NCBI GenBank assembly: GCA_050943335.1
Contig: JBMNOZ010000006.1
Span: 1 to 64,000 of the forward strand
Length of the DNA: 64,000 nucleotides
Direction: 5' to 3'
Source of the DNA: JBMNOZ01 sp050943335
GTDB lineage: Bacteria; Bacillota; Desulfitobacteriia; Desulfitobacteriales; Syntrophobotulaceae
In this document: positions 44,300-52,904 of the stretch, one piece after another
Numbering within the stretch: position 1 is the first letter of the stretch
Layout: the number at the start of each line of letters is the position of its first letter
Program-made: the position numbers and the translations under genes
Notes under the pieces: model-generated
The model's input: only the letters and a program-made list of their open reading frames with translations
The model's database searches: none
Told to the model about the DNA's origin: nothing

Positions 44300-44896
44300 C
44301 TAATCCTCTATCCTTTCTATCTCTTTTAGGATTTGCAGCAACTGGTCTTTTCCAATAGCCAGACGATTCGCCCGGTGTCTGAATTGTTTGGCATTAGTAT
44401 CCCCTAGACCTAAAATTTTTCCCAGCGCATATCTCTTTTCTGCCGAGCCCGCCTGCCCTGTCAAACCCAAATCTAACATATCCTGCACAGTTAGATAATT
44501 TTCTGACTGTTGTTTTTTATGTGTTTGACCCCTATGGGCGAGGGCTTTAGAAAAGGCTTTTTTAATCTCTTCTGGGGAGACGTTTTCTAAGCCCACATCC
44601 TGACCTCGATAAGCATCTTTCCGGGAAACATAGACATGCCCCGCCTCTGGAATCAGCTTCGCCAAACGCTCTCGGATTTGCCGCCCGGCAAAATCAGGAT
44701 CAGTACAGATTAGCACTCCTTGTTTTTTAGCTATTTCCGCAATATATTTTAATTTATTTTTGGGAAGGCCAAAACCTTCTGTCCAAATAACATCTACATT
44801 TCCTAGGGCCTGACGCACAGCATGGGCATCGTTTTTCCCCTCGACAACTATTAATTCCTGGATTTCTAATCCACTTTTCTCTTCCTTGTTCTTCAA
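44300..44896 (-). CDS. rnmV: Ribonuclease M5
   Basis: Matures the 5S rRNA precursor. The Toprim domain is seen in VVEGKNDAHAVRQAL and CTDPDFAGRQIR, followed by the DVGLENVSPEEI segment. The 198-aa length is normal. Its upstream neighbour in B. subtilis (yabE) is replaced here by the accessory block. Confidence 0.96.
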   Translation of the reverse strand: MKNKEEKSGLEIQELIVVEGKNDAHAVRQALGNVDVIWTEGFGLPKNKLKYIAEIAKKQGVLICTDPDFAGRQIRERLAKLIPEAGHVYVSRKDAYRGQDVGLENVSPEEIKKAFSKALAHRGQTHKKQQSENYLTVQDMLDLGLTGQAGSAEKRYALGKILGLGDTNAKQFRHRANRLAIGKDQLLQILKEIERIED

Positions 44897-44923
44897 TTTA
44901 ACTTTTTTCCTCTCTGATCACTT

Positions 44924-45577
44924 TTATTTTTTGTCCGCTTGATCAAGCTTTTGATCTATTTTGGCCAGCCCTTCCTCCAAAGATTTTATTTTATTTTTTA
45001 ATTTCTCAATACTTTTTACAATGGAACTTAAGTCATAGGGTTCAGTAAACCCGTTTTGACTTATAATTTTACCCTGATCCAGGTCTTTTATGGCCTCCCG
45101 GAAACAATTAAAAAAAATTTCACTTTGCTTTTCCACAAATAAGGACAGTAGCCTGCTGGGAAGCAAGGTGTTGGTTCGACCATCCCCTCTGATTTTATAT
45201 GTTCCACCCGCAGTGCAATACGGCTTTTCCCGTCCGGAAGGGATTTCAATCCTATAGAAAGGTTTCCGGGAATAGTTTTCAATAATTATGTTCACCTCAA
45301 CAGGCGGGACACAGCTTTCCGTTTTGCTTAAAATATATAATCGTTCTTTATCTCCGACTGGACAGCCGATAACTTTTCCTCTCTGCATTCCATTGCTGTC
45401 CTCAACTTCCGTAACCCCGACAAGAATTGTGCCGCCTCTTTCCGAATTAGCAAAGGCGACAAAATCCGTCGCTTCCACACTTTTAAGAGTTAACTTGAAA
45501 TCACAATCGAGACCCTCTTGGCGGTTGAGCAAAGCTTTTGATTTTCGGGTTATGGACATATAGATATCTTTCTCCAT
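44924..45577 (-). CDS. AlbA_2 (Schlafen-like) domain protein with C-terminal coiled coil
   Basis: A 217-aa protein. Residues ~18-125 form an AlbA_2 domain (DCDFKLTLKSVEATDFVAFANSERGGTILVGV and a YKIRGDGRTN end). Such domains bind nucleic acid or ATP and occur in regulators and defence proteins. The last 40 residues are a lysine/glutamate-rich coiled coil (SIEKLKNKIKSLEEGLAKI). GGGGAGG precedes the ATG. It lacks the usual C-terminal HTH or Divergent-AAA part, so the partner and role are unknown. Confidence 0.8.
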   Translation of the reverse strand: MEKDIYMSITRKSKALLNRQEGLDCDFKLTLKSVEATDFVAFANSERGGTILVGVTEVEDSNGMQRGKVIGCPVGDKERLYILSKTESCVPPVEVNIIIENYSRKPFYRIEIPSGREKPYCTAGGTYKIRGDGRTNTLLPSRLLSLFVEKQSEIFFNCFREAIKDLDQGKIISQNGFTEPYDLSSIVKSIEKLKNKIKSLEEGLAKIDQKLDQADKK

Positions 45578-45695
45578 TATACCCTCCCCAAGTAAGCTGA
45601 CAAGATTCTTCTTACAAAATCTTTTGCCTTTCCTAGCTAATATTCTACCAAGGCAATTAAATTTTATCCGTATCCAATTCTCAAGGAATAGAAAT

Positions 45696-45713
45696 AGGAC
45701 GGTGACCCGTCCT
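45696..45713 (-). terminator. Probable terminator after the PocR-GGDEF-HD-GYP gene
   Basis: AGGACGG/CCGTCCT with a 4-nt loop lies 51 bp after the stop; the T-tract that follows (ATTTCTATT) is moderate. Confidence 0.6.
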
Positions 45714-45763
45714 TAAAATCTTTGGGAAATTTCCAGGCCTAGACAAAAAATGGAGGTGCTTTT

Positions 45764-47947
45764 TTACATTAAATGATTAATGAATACTTCCACTAACTCA
45801 GGATCAAACTGGGTACCAGCATTTGTTTTTAGTTCTTCTATCGCTGTTGTTTTAGTAAGAGCTTTCCTGTAGCTTCTTTCGCTGGTCATGGCATCATAGG
45901 CATCAGCAATGGCGATGATTCTAGATTTGAATGCTATTTCCTCTCCCTTGAGCCCTTTTGGATAGCCTAGCCCGTCCCAGCGTTCGTGGTGGGACAAGAT
46001 GTATTCGGCGATATCGGACAAATGGTTATCCGAGCTAAGTATTCTGTACCCTATCTCTGGATGGCGTCTGATCTCTTCAATTTCTACCTCATTTAATTTC
46101 CCAGGTTTATATAAAAGACTTCGGTCAAGCGCGATTTTCCCAATATCGTGGAGCAAACCTGCCGTGCGAAGGTCATCTATGTCCTGCTGGGCTAAACCTA
46201 ATACTTTACCGAAACCCTGGCATAATTCGGACACTCTTCGAGCATGAGCCTCTTCCCTCTGTTCTTTTTCGAAAAGGGTGCTGATTATTGTTTTGATGGT
46301 CTTTCCACGCATACTGGGGCTTTCAAAAAGTTTGATTTTGTACATATTATCTTCTGCTTTCTTCAAGATTTCCTGGATTTCTTCTTCTTGATTCCTTTTT
46401 GTAGCACAGCCGAAAGAAATAGAGACCTCAATAGAGTTTATCCGCTCTTTGCCGAGCATAGTTCGTAAATATTTTATAATTTGCTCGGCTTCATAACAGC
46501 TTGTACGAGGCATTAGAATTATAAATTCGTCTCCCCCGATCCGGGCGACAAGATCTTCTGCCCGGCGATATTTGAGAAATAGCTCCGCTGTCTTTTTTAA
46601 AATTCTATCCCCTACGGCGTGACCAAAAGAATCATTTATTAATTTCAAGCCGTTCATATCCGCAGAGACAATAGTTAGGGGATAGTTTTCGGGGCTATCT
46701 AGCCTCTTTAATTCTTGTTCAAAATATCGGCGGTTATATAGACCTGTCAGTTGATCGTGGTAACTAAGATACATAATTTCCGCTTCGTTTTTCTTCCGCT
46801 CGGTAATGTCCCTAAAGGTCACTACAGCGCCAATTATTTTCCCGTCATGATACTGGGGATGGGAAGAATACTCGACGGGAAAACAAGATCCATCAGCCCG
46901 CCAAAAGAATTCTTTGTCCTCCCGGGTACCTTCTCCTTTCAAAAAAGCTCGAAAAATTTTACACTCCTCGATAGATAAGGGTGTGCCATCTACTAGTTTA
47001 TAGTGAATCAGCCAGTGCATATTCTTTGCGAGTAAATCCTCTTTACGTTCATAGCCCAACATTTTAAGACAACTGACATTACAAAAAGTACAATTCCCAT
47101 CGGTATCGATCCCATAAATAGCGTCCGCCGCGGAATCAAGAAGTAGGCGAATACTCTCTTCTCTTTTTATTAGTTCGGCATTAGTCCTTTCCAACTCTGC
47201 TGTGCGCTCTTTTACCTTAAGCTCCAGTTGTTTATTGAGCATTCTTATTTCTTCCTCTACTCTTTGCCGTTCGCTGATTTCTTCCTCTAAGATAGCATTG
47301 GTCTCCGCCAATTCAGCATTTAGTCCTTCTAATTCGAGAGTCCTCATCCGAACCATAGCATTGAGTTTTTTGTTTAATTCTTTGATTTCTGTTTTTTCTA
47401 TTATTTCGTTGCCTAATTCAGAGGTTAAGGAAACATTTCTTAAAGCATACTGAGAAAGTAATTTAGCGTTTAAAAAAAGAAAGTTACAGATATTTTCAAA
47501 CTGCTTTTTAGGCATTCTTTTTACTTTTAATAACTCTGTCCGGTAAAGCTCGCGGTCTACGCCGATCACATCGGCATACTCTACCATTTCTTCAATCTGA
47601 CACTCCTCGGTCAACACTTGCCCAGCCAGCCAGATAGCGATTTGTTGATCCCCAAAAAAAATGCCGGCCGCAGCATCAATTAAGCCACCGCTCAAACATT
47701 TCTGGATTCTTGGCCCGTTTTTGTTGGGTTTCCCGATTATGAAGTCTGAATATAAACAGTTACGAAGGCCGACTTCAGTTTTTCTTATAATATTGTTACA
47801 TAGACTGCAAAAATTACTGGGCTTTGTGATGGGCGTGCCGTCAGGCTCAGTAATAAGTGAGGATACACCCGTAGCCTCTGAAAATAAATCCTGAATCTTT
47901 TGGATCTCATTTAAATCAAATAAATCAGAAAATTTATACTCTCGCAT
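45764..47947 (-). CDS. Multidomain signalling protein: PocR - coiled coil - PAS - GGDEF - HD-GYP
   Basis: A 727-aa cytoplasmic protein. Residues ~5-165 form a PocR sensory domain with conserved cysteines (FCSLCNNII, LRNCLYS, IQKCLSGG). A coiled coil runs ~190-265, a PAS domain ~265-385, and a GGDEF domain ~390-550 with active-site GGDEF and the RAED inhibitory site five residues before it. The HD-GYP domain ends the protein with HDIGKI and HHERWDGLGYP. Both cyclic-di-GMP synthesis and breakdown motifs are intact. PocR domains bind small hydrocarbon or polyol ligands in known cases. No membrane segment is present. Confidence 0.93.
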   Translation of the reverse strand: MREYKFSDLFDLNEIQKIQDLFSEATGVSSLITEPDGTPITKPSNFCSLCNNIIRKTEVGLRNCLYSDFIIGKPNKNGPRIQKCLSGGLIDAAAGIFFGDQQIAIWLAGQVLTEECQIEEMVEYADVIGVDRELYRTELLKVKRMPKKQFENICNFLFLNAKLLSQYALRNVSLTSELGNEIIEKTEIKELNKKLNAMVRMRTLELEGLNAELAETNAILEEEISERQRVEEEIRMLNKQLELKVKERTAELERTNAELIKREESIRLLLDSAADAIYGIDTDGNCTFCNVSCLKMLGYERKEDLLAKNMHWLIHYKLVDGTPLSIEECKIFRAFLKGEGTREDKEFFWRADGSCFPVEYSSHPQYHDGKIIGAVVTFRDITERKKNEAEIMYLSYHDQLTGLYNRRYFEQELKRLDSPENYPLTIVSADMNGLKLINDSFGHAVGDRILKKTAELFLKYRRAEDLVARIGGDEFIILMPRTSCYEAEQIIKYLRTMLGKERINSIEVSISFGCATKRNQEEEIQEILKKAEDNMYKIKLFESPSMRGKTIKTIISTLFEKEQREEAHARRVSELCQGFGKVLGLAQQDIDDLRTAGLLHDIGKIALDRSLLYKPGKLNEVEIEEIRRHPEIGYRILSSDNHLSDIAEYILSHHERWDGLGYPKGLKGEEIAFKSRIIAIADAYDAMTSERSYRKALTKTTAIEELKTNAGTQFDPELVEVFINHLM

Positions 47948-48091
47948 AGAAATTCCTTCTTTTCTCCAACTTCCTCCATTTCGATCTCATCTACATAGGC
48001 TCAAAAATATATCCTTACTTCTTTTTGATTATTATTTAACTCATTATCCACCCGGATTATACATAAAATACCATTATCATCTAGTGTACCA

Positions 48092-48120
48092 ATAATATCC
48101 TATTATTTTCTCTTTTTCAA
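48092..48120 (-). promoter_or_regulatory. Sigma-A promoter of the PocR-GGDEF-HD-GYP gene
   Basis: On the minus strand TTGAAA (48115-48120), 17 bp, and TATTAT (48092-48097). The implied leader is about 135 nt. The rest of the 297-bp gap (47948-48244) is AT-rich, with one CCGCC/GGCGG hairpin near 48199-48222 that lacks a T-run. Confidence 0.7.
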
Positions 48121-48244
48121 CGATTTCTCATCTATTTTTGTGGAAATTTAGCATTTTTTTAGCAAGCTTCAAAGATTGCAAAACATACATCTCTTTCCGC
48201 CGGTAAAGTAGCGCTGGCGGCCTAATATTAGACATTCCCGTTTC

Positions 48245-48661
48245 TTAAAGGGCATCGGCAATTTTATAAAGTTCACCATTCTCCCGTTCAATCCGTCGCT
48301 TCAAAACACTGAATAGAGCTGTGGTTTCTTTAATAAAGTCTTCCGGCTGGTTTCTAATAGTTGTTGCCCCCGCCCATTTACGGCTGTATTCCGAAAATGA
48401 TTCTTTAATACCCCCGTGCTCCGTAAAATACTTTTGAGCCAGGGAGGAGACCTGGGAATTGACATGATTTAGAAGTTCCGGATAGAGCACTTTATCTTCC
48501 ATAGCTAAATGAACCTTTAACTTTCCAGCCAGTGTGGAGAGGTTTTTTCTGATAACCTCTGCGTTCTCTACTACTAAATCCGATTTCAAAAAGGCTTGGA
48601 GATCTAAAACAAGGGCCGACAAATCTTCGTGCTGCTCTCGTAGTAATTTCGTTCTCGACAT
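48245..48661 (-). CDS. Hemerythrin (HHE) domain protein
   Basis: A 138-aa four-helix protein with candidate di-iron ligands in REQHEDL, HLAMEDKVLYP, TEHGGI and a C-terminal RENGELY. One usual histidine of the last helix is replaced (RRIEREN), so the iron site may be atypical. Such proteins sense or carry O2 or NO, or protect iron centres in anaerobes. It lies downstream of its own operator-bearing promoter. Confidence 0.85.
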   Translation of the reverse strand: MSRTKLLREQHEDLSALVLDLQAFLKSDLVVENAEVIRKNLSTLAGKLKVHLAMEDKVLYPELLNHVNSQVSSLAQKYFTEHGGIKESFSEYSRKWAGATTIRNQPEDFIKETTALFSVLKRRIERENGELYKIADAL

Positions 48662-48698
48662 TTTGACTCTCCTTTCCTTTGTTTGGTAATTTGCAGTA

Positions 48699-48742
48699 AT
48701 TATAGCGAAGGCTGCGATTTTCTGTCGGTAACCTAGGTTACC
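48699..48742 (-). promoter_or_regulatory. Promoter with a perfect 16-bp palindromic operator before the hemerythrin gene
   Basis: On the minus strand CCGACA (48723-48728), 18 bp, and TATAAT (48699-48704). The perfect palindrome GGTAACCTAGGTTACC (48727-48742) abuts and overlaps the -35, a position used by repressors and class II activators. The regulator cannot be named. Confidence 0.65.
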
Positions 48743-48760
48743 AAAAACAGGAATAAGGAC

Positions 48761-48788
48761 AAAAGCAGGGGCTTAATCCCCTGCTTTA
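48761..48788 (-). terminator. Terminator of the double P-loop ATPase gene
   Basis: AAAGCAGGGG/CCCCTGCTTT forms a 10-bp stem followed by TTTTG on the minus strand, about 40 bp after the stop. Confidence 0.8.
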
Positions 48789-48826
48789 AAAAGAATGCCA
48801 AACCTTGAAATTAAAGGCTTCTTAAT

Positions 48827-49942
48827 TTAATGATAAAAAGCGGTAGCGGCTGTCTCCCCTCCCACTAGGCGGAAAATTGCACTGATTATTTCTTCCCCCT
48901 TTTCTCTGACGGCCGCAAAATCTAAATTTGGAATGTAATATTGCTCCAGAATATCATGTTCTGCCTTAGCCTCCCGGATACAGCTCAATCCCTTTTCAAT
49001 TAATTCAGTTAAGATAAGGTTATCACTTTCAATTGTGTCTTGAAAAGTAAGCGTCATCTTGCGGTCTAGATAGCGATTTAGGTCAAATTGCCCCGTCAGC
49101 AGTTCTTTCTTGTCCTCCAATTCCGCACTAGTTGTGATTGCCAGGCCGAGATCTTTAATTAAAACTGTTCCGATTTTTCTGGGAATCAGGGGGGTATGAT
49201 AAATCTCAGTATCTAATCCTTTGGCAATTGCTTGGGAAGCAACCTTTTCTAGTAAAGTACTTTTGCCAGTCCCCATTTCCCCTTTTAAATAATAAATTTT
49301 ATCCGCTTGTTGGACAATGGAAGCGCTGAAATCTACAAAACCTTCTGGCGTATAAGCGCAAGAGAATAAATGTCTCTCCCGCCCGACTTTTTCCTGGGAG
49401 TATGTACTCTTCAATAAATCCAGGAACTGGGCTGTAAGTTTATTGACTTTGGCAAAATCCATACTGCGGCGATAGAGGTCCGATATATTCTCAGCCACTG
49501 ACCTGGCGGCCTTTAAAAAAGAATAAGCACGAGCGAAATGTCGGCTAACCTCATCTGTGGAGGCTTTAATTTTTTCCCAGTTTTGTTTTAGCTTCACCTC
49601 ATCCCAAAATTCACCCAGATTAACAATCTCATCGACTACCCCTGGGTATTTGGGATCTATGATATGAGGGGTAGTACCATCAACTATAACGACACCCACT
49701 TCGGGGACAGCAATTCCGTCTAAAGAATTACTATCAGAAGAACAATGGTGAAATTCTACATTATACCCGCAAGTGAGCATTTTTTGGCCAACACGTCTCA
49801 TGAGGGTAGATTTCCCAACCCCGGGCCCTCCTTTGAGAATAAAAACCCTTTGCTCTCCTTTTTCCAATAAGTAGGGATAAAAAGAATAAAAACCTTCCGC
49901 GGTATTTCCCCCCGGAAAAACTTTAATGACCTTACCACTCAT
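48827..49942 (-). CDS. Double P-loop ATPase of the PRK06851 type, unknown function
   Basis: The 371-aa protein has two P-loop NTPase halves: Walker A GGPGVGKST near residue 40 and GEMGTGKST near residue 225. The second half is a degenerate repeat of the first. The ATG at 49942 has AAGGAGTG 6 nt upstream, preferred over a GTG three codons earlier. Proteins of this type are common in spore-forming Clostridia and Bacilli, but I know of no assigned role. It is transcribed alone. Confidence 0.8.
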   Translation of the reverse strand: MSGKVIKVFPGGNTAEGFYSFYPYLLEKGEQRVFILKGGPGVGKSTLMRRVGQKMLTCGYNVEFHHCSSDSNSLDGIAVPEVGVVIVDGTTPHIIDPKYPGVVDEIVNLGEFWDEVKLKQNWEKIKASTDEVSRHFARAYSFLKAARSVAENISDLYRRSMDFAKVNKLTAQFLDLLKSTYSQEKVGRERHLFSCAYTPEGFVDFSASIVQQADKIYYLKGEMGTGKSTLLEKVASQAIAKGLDTEIYHTPLIPRKIGTVLIKDLGLAITTSAELEDKKELLTGQFDLNRYLDRKMTLTFQDTIESDNLILTELIEKGLSCIREAKAEHDILEQYYIPNLDFAAVREKGEEIISAIFRLVGGETAATAFYH

Positions 49943-50099
49943 AAATAACACTCCTTAAATATGCAACCCTCTGCAATTCAGTTTATTATTCCCCAAACCG
50001 GAAAGTGAAAGTTAATAATTTATTAATGATCTGTTTAGAGGAAAGTAAGCTTTAGTGAATAAAATTAAAATAGAAGATTATTACAAGGAGTGAAAAAGA

Positions 50100-51335
50100 A
50101 TGAGACTTAAGAAAAGATCAGCCTTGTTGCTTAGCTTTACCCTCGGAGCTCTACTTTTGGCCTCCACGGCTCTGGCGGATATTGCTAATAAAGATGGCTA
50201 TGAACAACTTAAAGACAGCTTAAAATTTACTGCTGAGAAATGCAGTACTAAACTGGACAGCTTTACTATAGAAACTTCTATGACCATAAAAAATAACGGC
50301 ACAGTTGTAACCTCGGAAAAGGAAGTAAAAAAGTATGATCGAAAAAATGGGGCTACAGAGAGTATTAGCAAAAGATCTGATCCCTATGAATATTACTGGT
50401 ATCGGGATAAGACCACGGACATCCACTATAACTCTACTGAAAAGGTCTATGTTGTTACCGAGTATGACACGGAAAGGGAAAACATTAATATTAATAACCC
50501 CTTCCAAGAAGAAATAGCGCCGGATTTGGAACGAATTGCCGATGCTTTAATAGGGGGATTAAGAAACAATGTGGTTGTCAAACCCCTAGCTGACAATGGT
50601 AAGGAGTTTTCCGGTTCTTTATCTGAAGTTCAAATTCCCGCTCTAATCAATGCTCTTGTTTCTTTACAGGTAAAGCAGACCTTTGGGGCCTCCCACATGG
50701 GACAAAAAGGTTTCCCCGTCTTAACCAAGGATATATATATTAAAGAAGTCACCGGTTCTGCCCGCACTAACTCGGAAGGGATTTTAGAAAAAGTCCTCGG
50801 TACCGCTCTTATCCACGGTAAAGACAGTAAAGGTAACTCTCATGAGCTCTCTTTAGAATTACGAGTCCAGATTTCTAAGATTAATTCCACTGTCGTCACT
50901 AAACCGGACCTTAAAGATAAAAAAGTTGTTAAAGAAAAGGGAGTATGGATAGACAGGCACGCCGGGATCTCAAATCCGGAAAAATTCCTCGGCAAGTTTA
51001 AAAATGATATTATAATCGAAAAAGAAGGTAAATTCGTCAAAGTTGGCGAAAGACACCTTACAATAACTAATATTAACCATGATTCGGTCAGCGGAAGCTA
51101 TAAAGAAGAATACAAACCAGAGTTTGCAGCCGAGTATGAAAACAAAAAATTAGAGTTCTCCTTTACAGCAAAGTTCACAAACGATCCCCACCAGGGAAAA
51201 TTTACAATCACTTCCCCAGGTGTTAAAAGAGAAGGAACGCTCTACTTTAACGAACATGGAGCAAAAATTGAACTTTGGTTTAACACCCCTCATGAAAATC
51301 CATTTGATCCCACCTTCTCCCCTGTTCTGGAATAA
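50100..51335 (+). CDS. Secreted protein of unknown function next to an ABC exporter and two-component system
   Basis: A 411-aa protein with a Sec signal peptide (residues 1-26; basic start, hydrophobic core, cleavage after STALA). The mature part is charged, beta-rich and lacks cysteines and a lipobox. Phrases such as SFTIETSMTIKNNGTVV and SGSYKEEYKPEFAAEYENKKLEF suggest lipocalin- or LolA-like beta sheets, but I recognise no family. AAGGAGTG precedes the ATG. The same strand carries ABC transporter, sensor and regulator genes starting 83 bp later. Confidence 0.8.
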   Translation: MRLKKRSALLLSFTLGALLLASTALADIANKDGYEQLKDSLKFTAEKCSTKLDSFTIETSMTIKNNGTVVTSEKEVKKYDRKNGATESISKRSDPYEYYWYRDKTTDIHYNSTEKVYVVTEYDTERENININNPFQEEIAPDLERIADALIGGLRNNVVVKPLADNGKEFSGSLSEVQIPALINALVSLQVKQTFGASHMGQKGFPVLTKDIYIKEVTGSARTNSEGILEKVLGTALIHGKDSKGNSHELSLELRVQISKINSTVVTKPDLKDKKVVKEKGVWIDRHAGISNPEKFLGKFKNDIIIEKEGKFVKVGERHLTITNINHDSVSGSYKEEYKPEFAAEYENKKLEFSFTAKFTNDPHQGKFTITSPGVKREGTLYFNEHGAKIELWFNTPHENPFDPTFSPVLE

Positions 51336-51364
51336 GAAAACTTCAATTTAAATAAATTCCGGGC

Positions 51365-51392
51365 ATCCGGCGGTAACTTTTTGCCGCCGGAT
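51365..51392. terminator. Strong GC hairpin between the secreted-protein gene and the ABC transporter genes
   Basis: ATCCGGCGG/CCGCCGGAT forms a perfect 9-bp stem with an 10-nt loop. No T-run follows, so it may limit read-through only partly or protect an mRNA 3' end, setting different levels of the secreted protein and the transporter. Confidence 0.55.
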
Positions 51393-51418
51393 ATTCCTGG
51401 CCTTAGGAGGAAAATTCA

Positions 51419-52165
51419 TTGGTTTCAAATACAGTCCTGGAAATTGAAAACTTAACCAAAATCTATCCTAACGGGCGCGGCATAAACGACATTAACATCC
51501 AGATCGAACAAGGCGATATTTTCGGTTTTCTAGGTCCTAACGGGGCGGGGAAAACCACAGCCATGAAAGTTATGACCGGTCTGATTAAGCCGGATCGCGG
51601 CGAGGTCCGAATTTTTGGTCACAGTATTATCAACGCCTATGAAAAAGCAATGCAAAATGTCGGCTGTTTAATAGAGACCGCTGAAAGCTACCCTTTTTTG
51701 AGTACCTTTGATAATCTAAAACTCCAAGCCCGCTATTATCCTCAAGTTGATGCCCGAAGAATAGAAGAAGTTTTGGAACTCACCGGACTTTCAAAATACA
51801 AACATGAAAAGCCCCGGCGCTTTTCCCTGGGAATGAAACAACGCTTAGGCTTAGCTGCTGCAATATTATCCCGTCCCAAAATCCTAATTTTAGATGAACC
51901 CTTAAATGGGCTGGATGTGGAAGGGATGATTGAAATGCGCAATTTAATTAAAAACCTAGCTCAGGAAGAAGGAGCCACCTTTTTTATTTCCAGCCACTTA
52001 ATCCACGATGTGGAGCTAACCTGTACCCGCATCGGGGTCATTAATAACGGTCGGATGCTCAGCATCGATACAACGGAAAACATTCTAAAAAACTTTGCAT
52101 CCTTGGAACATTATTTTGTAAGCGAGGTAGGTAAAAATGGCCTTATTTCGAGCAGCCCTAAGTAA
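51419..52165 (+). CDS. ABC transporter ATP-binding protein
   Basis: A 248-aa ATPase with Walker A GPNGAGKTT, signature FSLGMKQRLGL, Walker B ILILDEPLNGLD and the H-loop SSHLIHD. The subfamily resembles bacitracin/lantibiotic-type exporters (BcrA-like). The start is TTG after AGGAGG. It overlaps the permease gene by 29 bp, so they are coupled. Confidence 0.95.
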   Translation: MVSNTVLEIENLTKIYPNGRGINDINIQIEQGDIFGFLGPNGAGKTTAMKVMTGLIKPDRGEVRIFGHSIINAYEKAMQNVGCLIETAESYPFLSTFDNLKLQARYYPQVDARRIEEVLELTGLSKYKHEKPRRFSLGMKQRLGLAAAILSRPKILILDEPLNGLDVEGMIEMRNLIKNLAQEEGATFFISSHLIHDVELTCTRIGVINNGRMLSIDTTENILKNFASLEHYFVSEVGKNGLISSSPK

Positions 52166-52889
52166 TGAACTTGAAAAATTATATAAGAAAAAAAAGGTCT
52201 TGCTGGCCCTTATCTTATCCGTTTTGGTAGTGATTATCGGTCAGTTAATCATTCTAGTGCTTAGAAGCGGTTTCGGCTTAAGAGGAGTTGGGAGCCTGGA
52301 GTTTTCTATTTTAATTTTATCTATTGTGGTAAACACTATTCTTCCCCTTTTTACCGCTTTAATGGCCATTGACTGTTTTTCCGGGGAATATGCTAATAAC
52401 AGCATACGTATCACTTTGACTCGCCCTGTTTCCCGTTTTAAAATCTTTACCGCCAAAGTCACCGCCATAGGCATCTTTATTCTCAGCAACCTATTATTAC
52501 TATTTATTCTCTCCACCATAGCGGGGTTTATATTTAACACTAGCTCAGCAACTATCAGCACCTTTGGCCACACATTTTTAGCCTATTTAGTAAGTGTTTT
52601 TCCGTTGCTGGTTTTAGCCCTAGCCATTGTCCTATTAACCAATATCTTAAAAAGCGGAACTCTGGTTTTCTTTATCTCTATTATTCTGTTTCTAGCTTTA
52701 AAAGCAGGGGGAGTGCTGTTTTCCCAATATTCCAACCTCTTTATCACTTCCTACCTCGATTGGTATAACCTCTGGCTCATAAGTTCCTTACCTTTTGTCA
52801 AGATTATACGGCTGGCCTTGTTGATGCTCGGCTATGCTATAATGTTATTTACCGCCGGTTTTTACCTTTTTGACAAAAAAGAACTATAA
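52137..52889 (+). CDS. ABC-2 type transporter permease
   Basis: A 250-aa protein with six predicted membrane helices (about 20-40, 52-75, 100-130, 145-165, 175-195, 225-245). It begins inside the ATPase gene. Such ATPase/permease pairs with a downstream histidine kinase commonly export antimicrobial peptides or respond to envelope damage; the substrate here is unknown. Confidence 0.92.
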   Translation: MALFRAALSNELEKLYKKKKVLLALILSVLVVIIGQLIILVLRSGFGLRGVGSLEFSILILSIVVNTILPLFTALMAIDCFSGEYANNSIRITLTRPVSRFKIFTAKVTAIGIFILSNLLLLFILSTIAGFIFNTSSATISTFGHTFLAYLVSVFPLLVLALAIVLLTNILKSGTLVFFISIILFLALKAGGVLFSQYSNLFITSYLDWYNLWLISSLPFVKIIRLALLMLGYAIMLFTAGFYLFDKKEL

Positions 52890-52904
52890 GGAATCGAGGG
52901 CAAA

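Noticed and set aside
48199..48225. CCGCC/GGCGG hairpin considered as part of a c-di-GMP (GEMM) riboswitch
   Set aside because: The conserved GEMM core (GCACAGGGCAAACC type) and tetraloop receptor are missing on both strands.
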